64,000 nucleotides of DNA from Cryptomeria japonica (taxonomy: Eukaryota; Streptophyta; Pinopsida; Cupressales; Cupressaceae), in the NCBI RefSeq assembly GCF_030272615.1, contig NC_081412.1, positions 20,871,932 through 20,935,931 on the forward strand, in the 5' to 3' direction. Below, in pieces: positions 11,101-23,100 of the stretch (positions are counted from its first letter, which is position 1; each line of letters begins with the position of its first letter). The translations under genes and the position numbers were made by a program. The notes beneath the pieces are model-generated. The model saw only the letters and a program-made list of their open reading frames with translations, was not told the DNA's origin and made no database searches.

Positions 11101-14100
11101 AGAGCTCCTCCTGTTTCTGAAACCTATGTACTTAGTCACCATAGAAAATGGGGATTGTATGATCTCTGGAACCTCAAGGTGACCCTTGTTGTGGGTCATC
11201 ATGTGGCCCATCAGCACCTTGTCAATATCAACAAAGTTCTCCCATAGAACCATCATTCCTCTCCTCATCTTCTTCACTTCCTCATTTTCCACAACAGCGC
11301 CTGCCAAAGGCTTTTCGATCAGGATTTGAGAGCTCCCACCCACAACTTGGACTTAAGCCTTAACTTCCAGCACTGTTTCTGAGGGCAGAATTGATATACC
11401 ATCAAAATGTCCTGACAGCAGCATACAAAGCAGCCAAAACCTATGAGACACCTCCAGGATAATCACTATCAATTTAAAGACAAATTCTTCCCTCATGAAA
11501 TCTTTGGAGCACAACTGGTCTTTCAACCCTATACAATCCTTGCCAAGAACAGACATCACAAACCCTAATGCAGCTGTGTCGTTGCAATTGGAAATGGTGC
11601 CCTTCCTCAAAAGGGTTCCGGGTCCTGTAGGAACTCCACCTCGCAGACATTGCGCCAACTAGTCAACACCCAAGCCAATGCAACACACATAGAGCATACT
11701 GAAAGACCATCCAACAAACAACGATCGCCAATGTAGGACAATTGACCAAAGCCACCTCACATCTAGATTAATCTCCCACGTTCAGCTTATTAATGCAATA
11801 CTTCAGCTCGCACAAGAGAGATTAAAACACCCTCACACGGTCATTAACAACATAAATTAAAAAATCATGCCCTACCATTATAAGACATGACCCTAAGGTT
11901 GAAGGAAAGGAAAAATTAAAAACTTATGGGGGCTTTAATGCTACAAAAGAATCCAATCTACCCCTAGAGGATGGAAAATGACTACAAAGCGTGAACAAGG
12001 GATCGTGATTGACTCCATAAATGGCCAAAAGATCAGCAGCTGCATTAGCTGTGCTGCTGCTCTCCTCCAATGCTGGAAGATGACATTTTTGAACTTTCTG
12101 CATAAAGCTATTGCATCTTTTGGATGCCGCCTCAGTTGCCAATTGGGACAAGATCCGGAGTTTAATAACCACCAAGAAATCTTCTTTGGCAACCAAGTTT
12201 TGCACCCCAATTGATGAGGGTAAAGCCAATCCCAACAAAAGTCTTTCCCATTTTGCTTAATTATTGGTTTGAACACCCAAAAAATTAGATTAGACTTAAA
12301 CGAAGCCCCCATCTTTTCGAATAATGAAACCAACACTTCCATTATTTGGATGACCACAAGAAGCTCCATCAAAGTTCAATTTCACAAAACTTTTCCTCTA
12401 CACGAGTGGAACAAGAGACACTTTTATTACTTGCAGAGTTTGCAGCTCGTAACTCATTAATGTGGGAAAACATAACTCTATTAACAATCGTCTTCTCATT
12501 TGATTAATCTCGAAAGCATATTTTTGATTAGGCAAATACACAAGATACCATCCACAACTCTCATATAGTTATCTTAGAAAGGCTTGTCATCATCTGAGAG
12601 GAAAACGAAAAAATATATTTTTGTCAAATTTGGAACTTTCTTTTCTCAATTTTGTGGTTTGCCATATATATATTGTAGCGTAAAAATTAGGATTCATCAA
12701 AACATAAGATATATCAATCAAAAACACAAAACATGATAACATAATCATAAGAATACTCAATGCAAATGAACCTAATTCCAAAGCACATTCAATAGAGGTA
12801 TGGAAACAAAGCATTCAAAAGTAAAATTATGCAAACCATATGCTTCTTCCATGCGGCTCCATTGTTGTTCTTTCCTCTTCAATAGTTTTGTGGATCTCAC
12901 CTACAAGTGCTCACACAATTTGAAAGCAAAAAGGCTCAAGAGTACTAGAAACGAAGGTTCGGTAAAAATTCGAGATTCATGAAGGATTTGATTGAAGAAA
13001 ACATCCAATTTATAGAAGAATTGGATAAATGAGCCAATTAGTATGAAAGAGATTTGAATAGAAATTCAAATCAATAATAGCATATCTATGACAAATTGCT
13101 ATGCAAGGCTTATGACAGATTTTATGACAAATTGCTATGACATTTTATGACAAATTCTATGACACATTTCTATGTCAAGAATTTTATGACAATTTTGGAC
13201 AAATTCTATGACACATTTCTATGTCAAGACAAAACTCTATGACAAATTGCTATGTCAAGAGTATGACGCATGAAGCACACAAATAGGGAGAACTAGAGAC
13301 AAGATAATTAGGTGGAATTTGAATTAGAAAATTAGAAAATAGGTGGAAATTAGGAATTAATGAAAATAGGAAATTAGAAATTAGTGAATTAATCAATAAT
13401 TTTTCATTTATTAATTAATTCACTCACAAAGAGGAATAATTAGCCAATTAAATGAATATTTAATTGTAATGAGAAAACTTAGGATTAATAAATAATTTAG
13501 TAATCCTAAAGGAAGAAATGGCAAATTAGGTTAAATGAATAAATCATAAAACCCTAGAAGACGAATTAGAAGTGCGAGGATGAAAATTAGGTCTATAATT
13601 GACTTGATCATGATTTGATTTGATAAATGACCAATGCAACAAAATGATTTGATTGATAGATGCGCCAATTGACGAGGAACAATGACAAATTGATCCAAAT
13701 TGACATAATTGAGACAGATAACGATCGATGACAAATCGGTTGAAAAATGACAAAATTGACAAAATAGATTGCAAGATGACAAGATTAGACATGACCACGA
13801 TCGATGACAAATCGATCGCAAGATGACAAGATTGAAGGATTGATGATAAATCGACAAGATTGATAAACCGATCGCCAACTGATAAGATTGAAAATAGGAC
13901 AAAACCCTAATTAGGATTGACGATGTCCAAAATGATAAGATTGATGATAAAATTGATAAGATTGACAGAAGGACAACGATCGCAAGATTGACAGGATTGA
14001 TAAGAGGACAAAACCCTAATTAGGATTGATGATGTCCAAATTGATGCGAAATTAGCACGCACATTGATGCAATAAGATAAAATCGATCAAAATCATGACT

Positions 14101-17100
14101 AGATTATGTTGTCGACAAGACCAAATTTGAGGACGAGGTGACTGAAGAACTGTAGAAGAATGACTCGATGTTCGCAAATGATAAAAACCAAGTGCGTAAC
14201 ATAGGAGAAATGTTAATGTGACGCAAAAACCTAAAATGAGGCAATGCGCAAATGTTAAAGTATGACTTCGCAAGCGTTGACCATTTTTGGGTGTCTACAT
14301 ATATATATATATATATATATAGATGTACATATATATGTACATACATACATACATATGTACATACATACATACGTACATATGTACATACATACATACGTAC
14401 ATATGTATGTATATATGTACATACGTACACACATGTATGTACATATGTACGTATATATGTGTGCATATGTACATATATACGTACACATATACATATATAT
14501 CTATAATTGATATATATATGAATGGTGTGTTTTGAACATCTCTAAAAGGATTTAGTTTTCATGAAGTCTTTTTTGAAAAAGAGGCTAATGCATGAACTAA
14601 AAAATGGGTACATTGTAAGCTTTGAAAAAGTCCATTAATCAATATCTCATTGAGCTGCTCCTAGCCGCTTTACTTGAATAGTGGTTTTCCCATCAATTAA
14701 TATCTTTAGGTTGACTACTTTTTCTTGTTGGTGTAAACACCCAAGAACAACAATCTGCAAACACAACCACCTTCACAATACATGAGAGAAGCAACAAGGC
14801 TATTTCACCAATAAGCAAATAATTGTATTTGAGATGCATTAAAATGTACAAACACCCTCTAAATAGTAGAGGTGTGATGAGGTAGAGATAAACGATATCC
14901 AACTAACAACTACAAATATTAAATGCACTATGCAAGAATTAAATACCATGCAACTAATATTTGATAAAGTATCATGTCGGCTACCTTAGTAAAAATTAAG
15001 CTTATGTAAATGATATAAAACCACATTTACTCCAACATTTCTAAGGTGTTGTCACTGCACTCTTGGTCCTTTTCTAGTGGGCGGGTGGTGGTCACTATTT
15101 TGCTTTGAGTAAGTGGTATGAAGTGGTGGGTTTGTTGGGGCCCTACCCCTATAATTGGGGGTTTGTTGTTGTTATGCAGCAAACTATAGCCCTACCCCTA
15201 TCTTAGTAGGGATGTGGGGGTTTGCCAATGTATGTTAGGCAGCCGGGTGTTTGGGCTTTCTTGGGAGAGCTTGAATAAGAAGGATAGAAGCATTTATTGC
15301 CTTGTCTATAGCCCTACCTCTCTATTGGTGAGGGGTTAATCCTTCATTTGGGAGGTTCCTCCTTGGGTGGGTTGACTTGCCTTTGCTTCGTTGGGTGGAG
15401 CCAACTTGGTATGCCTCTTGAAACAAGCGTTTACTTTGCTTGACATCTGTTATAATAGAAGGGAAGTGCTCTTTCTTTGTTAAGTTTTGTACTTTGTGGT
15501 AGGGGTGTGTTCATTTAGCTTGGGGTTGAGGTTCCCTCTCTTTACCCAATATTTAAAGGTTGCCTGCTTTGTGCAAGGGAGTAGGGGTGTTGCTCACTTC
15601 ATTGGTTTCTTTGTGTAAGGGTTGGTGTGTTTGCTTGGTTGGAGGTAGGTTTTTTGCTTGCTTTGCTCATCTTTGCAAAAGCGAGCTCGTTTTGCTTGTT
15701 GCTCCTCCTCTCTCAATAGTTGGGGATGGAAGAGCTTTGCTTTGAGTGGCTTCACTTCGCGTCCTCTATAATAGGGCCTTTTTGTACCTATGCTTGTATC
15801 TCTGCTTTGCTGCATTGTGCTACATTGTTTACCTACCTATATAATTTGGGGTGGGTGTTAACAAGAAAGTATGGAGTTTGGGCATTAAGGTCTGAGCAAA
15901 ATGAAAAAAATTATTTAACCAAAAGGTTGCAGCCCTCCCTTGCAAAATGAATTATGGAAGCCTTAAATGGCTACTCACTTTATCAACAAGTGAAAGATAT
16001 CTAAACCTGCCAGTGATCCATCATATGCCTTCTGTGAATGTCTAGCTTTTTATTCTCCTTACTTCTGCAATTTATTGTAGTGAAATTTAAGTTTTTTGTG
16101 TTTTCCTTATCTTTTTTTGACTTATTTGTAATTGTTGTTTGGCATTTATTGTGGATAGACAAATTGGCATTTGTAGGTTGTATGTTTTCTTGGTCCTTCT
16201 TTACATGGGCAAGGATATTGCCTAAGCCCAAGTCTACGTAAGGTTTTCTGTGTATGTATATTGATCATTTAATTTAACTAGAAGACCTTCAAACTGAATG
16301 GAGATCCATTTTTGAGTGCAAATTTGTTTTACCAGCTCCCTTAATCTAGTTCAACATGGTTGCTCCTATTTGATTCATTTAGAAGCGCTTGTATGTTGGA
16401 AAAGGAGTGTGGACACCTTGTGTGATAATATAATTGAACTCTCTCTACAAACCCATGTTAGAGTGCAAATTTGTTTTACCAACATCATTAACTGGTTCAA
16501 CATAGTTGGTTCTATGTTCAATTCATTTATAAGCTTTTGTATGTTGGAAAAGGAGTGTTGTAATGATGTTGGGTTGTACACCTTGTTTTTTAACATCAAA
16601 TGTTGTTATATGTTGTGCTTCTCATGGAATGGGACATCTTGCTTGGGTTTTGATTAGTTTTTCCTATTTAATGTTATGTTTAACACTGCAATTGCAAATA
16701 TTATGGGGGTCACATAAAGACAAGCAAAGGGACAAGGCATTGGAAGGTGAAAGGTCACCTTGGGTGTTTGAGTCATGTAGGAGAAACAAAACCACTTGGT
16801 AAGCCTTGGAATGTGAAGAGCCCTTTGGGTATGTGAAGAGTGACACTTGGGTGCCACATTGGGGGGATCGATAGTTTGCGGTTTTAAAAACCATTGTTGG
16901 TTTCTTGTTTCCCTCTTGTCTATGTATAGAGTGTTTGTTGTTTATAACTAGGGATTTGTAGGGTTTGGATTGACCCCAAGTCTAGGCCCAGCCCTATTTC
17001 TCCCACGCTATCTTCAAACACTCATGCCTTAATAAATTTGGCGCCAAAACCTAAAGGAGGCCAACTTGAAATAAAGGTTAGAAGTGCATATAAATAAAGA

Positions 17101-20100
17101 ACATTTCTCAAGCCATAATCACCAATTCAATCTCAAGCAAACAGCGAATTTAGCTCTGCTGCTAAGGTGCGAAATTTCAAGGAAGGGTGCGAAACTTTCC
17201 AGACTTGTGCGAAATTGTCCAAGAGGACATAGCGTATTTTGATGCAGTTTTGAAGCATGCAAAGGGACAGATCTGATATGTGAAGATCAGATTTAAGCTA
17301 AGTATTTGTACTCTTATGATTTAGAGGAGAATATACAATCTGACCTGTGGGTCTTTCATGCTGGGTTTTTCCTTCTTGGAGGTTTTCCCAGGGTAATGCC
17401 TGTTTGTCTACTGTTTTTATTTCTGATTTTACTAAATATTGGCTTATTAAATATGGCAAATCTGATTACAATCTAGGACATAATCAAATATATAAATCTG
17501 ATTAACATACCTAGGGTATAAAATTACATGGTATCAGAGCTAAGGTGTCACTAACTTCTGATTTAGCAAATCAGTTGTTGCATATAGCTGTTATTTGTTT
17601 TCAGATTAAAAATGTTAGGTTTGAAGGCTGAAGATAGACTTGAGGGAGCCATTGATTTTGCTGCTTGGAAAGTTCGTATTCTATTGATCCTTGAAGAGAA
17701 TGATCTACTGAAATTTGTAGAAGAAGAAAGGCTGTCTCCTCCAGAAGATGCTGAAGAGCTGAAACTGTTCAAGAAAGATTCCCTCAAGGCTAGAAGGATC
17801 ATAATTGAGTCTGTCAAGAATCATCTTGTCACTGTCATATCAAAGTTTGTATTTGCCAGAGAAATGATCAAACACTTGGAAGGGATGTATGAAGTCAACA
17901 ATCTTAGTAGGGCTCTTGCTCTAAGACAGTAGCTTCTTCACATGAAAATGAAAGAAGAAGACTCAATCATAGCCTACTTCATGAAGATCAATGAACTAAA
18001 GGACAAGCTAAGCACTCTTGATTGCCAAATCTCAGATAAAGATCTTGTGATGATTGCATTAAATGGTCTACCTGATGAATGGGAACCATTCATTCGTAGC
18101 ATTGGTGGAAGAGCCAATCGTCCCAACTTTGAGCGTCTTCAATCTGATTGCATCGAAGAGGGATCTCGAATTGAGGTAAGAGGAAAACTCAAGAACTCTC
18201 TCAAAGATAATCATGTTCTCTTAACTAAATCTAGGAAAGGTGGTCATTGGAAGAAAGAGAAGAGAAGCAAAGATTTTAGATCCTCCTCATATGATCCAAG
18301 GAAAAAGTCAAGAGATTCCTCTCACATTCGTTGCTTCAGATGTGATAAGTATGGTCACTATGCCAAAGATTGTCAGAATGACCCAAAGGAAAGGGAAGCC
18401 AATTTAAATGAAGTTGCCGACCAAAGTGAAGATTACCTTCTTATCTCTGCTCTATCCAGCAATGTTCCTACAGACAACAATACGTGGATACTTGACAGTG
18501 GTGCCTCCAAACACATCTCAGGATTTCGTGAGCATCTCTCAGATCTGATTGGAAAGGACACCAATCTTCATGTAGTAATCGGTGATGATGCTCGATACTC
18601 GGTAAAAGGTTCTGGCACTACCTCTTTAAAACTAGATTCTGGTATCTCCTTACAACTCTGTGATATTCTCTTTGTACTTAGTATTAAAAGAAATCTTATT
18701 TCCATTTCTGCCTTAGAAGATAAGGGTTTACAAATAGCATTTTCTGAAGGGAAAGTACTCACTTGGCCTAAGAAATCTAATTTCAAATCTGCTTGTATTA
18801 TTGGAAATAGATGTGATAGTTTATATAAGCTTGCAGCTAATCCAATTAAAGCTCTCATTCATGAGACCCCTGAATCATGCGAGCTATGGCATAGAAGATT
18901 GGGTCATCTTCACTTTCAAGCCCTTCCCACTCTTGGTAAAATGGTCAAAGGTATGCCTAAACTCAGTTTATCTCATGATGATGCTTGTAAAGGTTGTGTA
19001 ATGGGTAAGAATGTAAAGAATCCTTTTCATAAAAGTGATAGTAGGGCTAAAGAAAGGTTAGAGCTTATTCATTCAGATTTATGTGGTCCTATGTCTGTAG
19101 CATCTCCTAGCGGTTTCCTATATTATGTTATCTTCATAGATGATTTCTCTAGGAAAACATGGATCTATTTTCTTAAATCTAAAGAGTCTGAAGAAGTCCT
19201 AAATAGATTTAAAGAATTCAAAGCCTTAGTTGAAAATACTACAAGAAATCGAATTAAATGTTTGAGGTCTGACAATGGGGGTGAATACACCTCAAGTAGT
19301 TTCTATGACTTTTGTGTTAACGCAGGAATTAAGAGGGAGTTCTGCGTTCCCTACAATCCTCAGCAAAATGGAGTTGCTGAAAGAAAGAACTTGACCATTG
19401 TTGAAGTTGCAAGAGCCATGATCCATGATCAAGACTTGCAACCTTTTCTATGGGCAGAAGCATCCAAAGCCACAGTTTATATTCAGAATAGATGTCCTCA
19501 TCGCGTCCTAAAGGATGTGACACCTGAAGAAGCCTTTTCAGGAATCAAACCTGACATCAGTCACCTAAGGATATTCGGAAGCCCTGTGTATGTTCATGTG
19601 CCTAAAGAAAAACGAACCAAGTTGGATCCATCTGGAAAGAAAGGCATCCTAGTAGGATACAACAAATCTTCCAAAGCCTTCAGGATTTACATTCCAGGTC
19701 AAAGGTATGTTGAGGTAAGTAGAGATGTAACTTTTGAAGAAGATATTGCTTTCAAAAGATCTAAAGGTTCATTAACCAACAATAATGATATGGTGATTGA
19801 AAATCAAGATTCAATAGTTGATGCTAACCCTGAGTTACAGGAGGAGTCTATTGACCTTCCAGATCAGGAAGTTCAGAATGACCCATCAGAACCCATGCAC
19901 TCTATCGATATACCTCAGGATATTGTGGTCTGCAAGAAGAGACCACTTTGGGTTAGAAACACGATTCAAGATGCTGAAGGGTTTGCTTCTCCCAGAGGAA
20001 CCTTTAGAAATAGCAAGAGTTTCCAAAATCACGCCAACTACATTTCTGTGATGTGCAATATAATTGAGTTTGAACCTCACAATATTGAAGAAGCTATGTC

Positions 20101-23100
20101 CCATCATGCTTGGAAATTAGCCATGGATGAAGAGTATGGGTCTATCATCAAGAATGATGTCTGGGACATTGTATCCAGACTCGAAGGTAAGTCTGTTGTT
20201 TCCTCTAAATGGTTGTTTAAAATTAAACATAATGCTGATGGTAGTATTGAAAAATATAAAGCTAGGTTTGTAGCACGTGGTTTTGCTCAAAAGGAAGGAA
20301 TAGATTATGAAGAAACCTTTGCCCCTGTTGTTAGATATACTTCTATTAGATCTATAATAGCTATTGCTGCAGCCAAAGGTTGGGAGCTGCATCAAATGGA
20401 CGTTAAGACAACCTTCCTTAACGGTGTCATTGAGAAGGAAGTCTATATTCAGCAACCAGAAGGTTATGTAATCCATAAAAGAGATTCTCATGTTTGCAGG
20501 TTGAAGAAAGCCTTATATGGGCTCAAACAGGCTCCTTGTGCTTGGTATGAAAGAATTGATAAGTACTTACTAAGTTTAGGATTTTCCAAGAATGATGCTG
20601 ATGCTAACATTTACTTGAAAGCTTACAATGATATGTTTATTTTAGTTTTGTATGTGGATGACTTATTTCTCATTGGTGAAAGTAAATTAATCATAAGATG
20701 TAAAAAGGAATTAGCCTCAGAATTTGAAATGAAGGACTTAGGTCTAATGCATTACTTCCTAAGGTTAGAAGTATGGCAAAGAGCTGATGAAATTTTTCTA
20801 AGTCAAGGAAAATATACTATTGATATTTTGAAAAGATTTAGAATGTTAGATTGTAAACCTATGCATACCCCTATGGAATCTAACTTAAAGAAGTTAAGTG
20901 TTTCTGCAGCTGATTCTGATTTTGCAGATCCCTCTGAGTACAGGCAGTTGATTGGCTCCCTGATGTACCTAGTCAATACAAGGCCAGATATCTGCTATGC
21001 TGTGAATGTTCTCAGCCAGTTCATGAGCTTACCTAAACTTGTTCACCTGGTTGCTGCCAAGCACATTCTAAGAGACCTGCGTGGCACGATTGGTTATGGG
21101 CTGAAGTATTCACTTAATACCTCAATCCTCTTGGAAGGCTACTCAGATTCAGATTGGGCAGGAAGTGTCAAGGACAGGAAAAGTACTTTAGGTATCTGCT
21201 TCAACTTGGGCTCTGCAATGATCTCTTGGGCATGTAGAAAGCAATCTTCGGTAGCATTAAGCACTGCAGAAGCTGAGTACATTGCCGCATCTGTTGCATC
21301 CAGAGAAGCAGTGTGGCTTCGTAAGCTACTTGTTGGATTATTTGGTCAAGCTAGTGATCCCACCACCATTCATTGTGATAATCAAAGTTGTATAAAGATG
21401 TCAGTAAATCCTGTATTCCATGATCGATCCAAACATGTGGAAACTCACTATCATTTTATTCGGGACATGGTGCAAAGAGGTGCCATTCATCTAAAGTACA
21501 TTAGCACAGATGAACAGATTGCAGACATCCTTACCAAACCTTTATCCAAAGTGAAGTTCGAATACTTCAGAGACAGGCTTGGTGTTTGTTGTGACCATTT
21601 CACACATCGCCCCATTGCAAATGGGGACCCCTGCTTTTTTGCTTTTTAGGGTTTGTTTTCTAGGTCTTCTAGGGTTTTGTCTGTTAGCCTTTGCGTTTTG
21701 AGTATCGCCAAGGGGATCACCTGGATAGCAGGTTCTGCTTGAGTTAGGTCAAGTTGGTAAGTGATGAAGTCTAGAATGTCCCGATCCTGAAATTTGACTA
21801 AGTCTAGAAACTGAAAAACCTCCAAAAACTAGATTTTGCAATATAACTCCTGGAGGTCTGAAACCACTCTCAAACATCCTGAAAGTATATATGGAATATA
21901 ACTTAAAGTATAAGAACTTATACTTAAATGTTATATTCCATAAAATTATCCTGACGGAAAGTTCAAAAAGTCAAATTTCGCTCCTGACCCTTGCTGAGGA
22001 TCTAGAGCGAATTTCGCTCCTGACCCTCTCAAGAGGTCCAAAGCGAATCTTGCCCCTAACCCTTGTTGAGGGTCCAAGGCGAAAATCAACCTAGGACTCA
22101 TTTCTAGCCTTATTGGACCAAATTTTGACTTACAAGGCATTTTGTTTGGACTTTGGAGTTGATTGAAAACCTTGAAGAAAATGATGAATTTTGGCCAAGA
22201 TTAGGAATTTCGCTCCTGACCCTTACTGAGGGTCTAGAGCGAAATTCATTATGGACTTCATTTGCCACCTCGCTTGAATTTGAAATCTTGTTCCTAGCCT
22301 TGAAAATGATCTTACCTCGCCTTGTGAAGTGGTTTGAAACTAAAAGATTGAGCAATTTAGCCTAGATTGTAAATTTCGCTCCTGACCCTTGCTGAGGGTC
22401 CAGGGCGAAAATGTTGTTCAAGTTTATTTCTCGCTAATTTTGGCTAACTTGTTTTGTGCAGGGTTTCCGGGAGAGAAGATTGGACGTTACTGGATGCATT
22501 TGAAAGTTTGAAAGTTTGAAAAATAGTGCAAATTTTGATGACAATAGGGAAAATCGCTCTTGACCCTCTCCAAGGGTCCAAGGCGAAATTTCCAAGAGTT
22601 CTCACTTCCCTTGTATTTCGAGATGGTATTTTTGTTTCCAAGACTCAAAAGGGAGTGAAGAATGATATTCTATGCCGTGAGGGTAATTTGAAGTTGAAGT
22701 GATCAAGAATTTGTGCAAAAAGACTCAAAATCGCTCCTGACCCTCACTGAAGGCCCAGGGCAAAATTTGCAAAACCAACAACTTCCCTTCAAGATTGCGC
22801 TAAGGCAAGGTTGTGCTAAGGTGGAGAGGTCCTCCAAAACGTGATGAACAAGGATTTACCTCCAAAACATGATGATCCTAGCCTAAATTGCAAAAGTTGC
22901 TCCTGACCCTCACTGAAGGCCCAGAGCGAAAATCTTTGAAGCCCCTATTTTGCATTGCAAAAGCAAATCAAGCATGCATGGAACGAGTAAAGGAGATCAT
23001 TGCTTACCCCACAAGGAGAATTGACAATTAAAAGATGAAGGATTAAGAGCAAAATTGAAAAATCACTCCTGACCCTCTCTGAGGGTCTAGGGCGAAAAAG

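Noticed and set aside
14252-14510. Several open frames of 60-120 codons on both strands
   Set aside because: They are translations of a tetranucleotide microsatellite.
17942-21649. Long open frame as a host gene
   Set aside because: It is Copia gag-pol, with LTRs, primer site, polypurine tract and target duplication around it.
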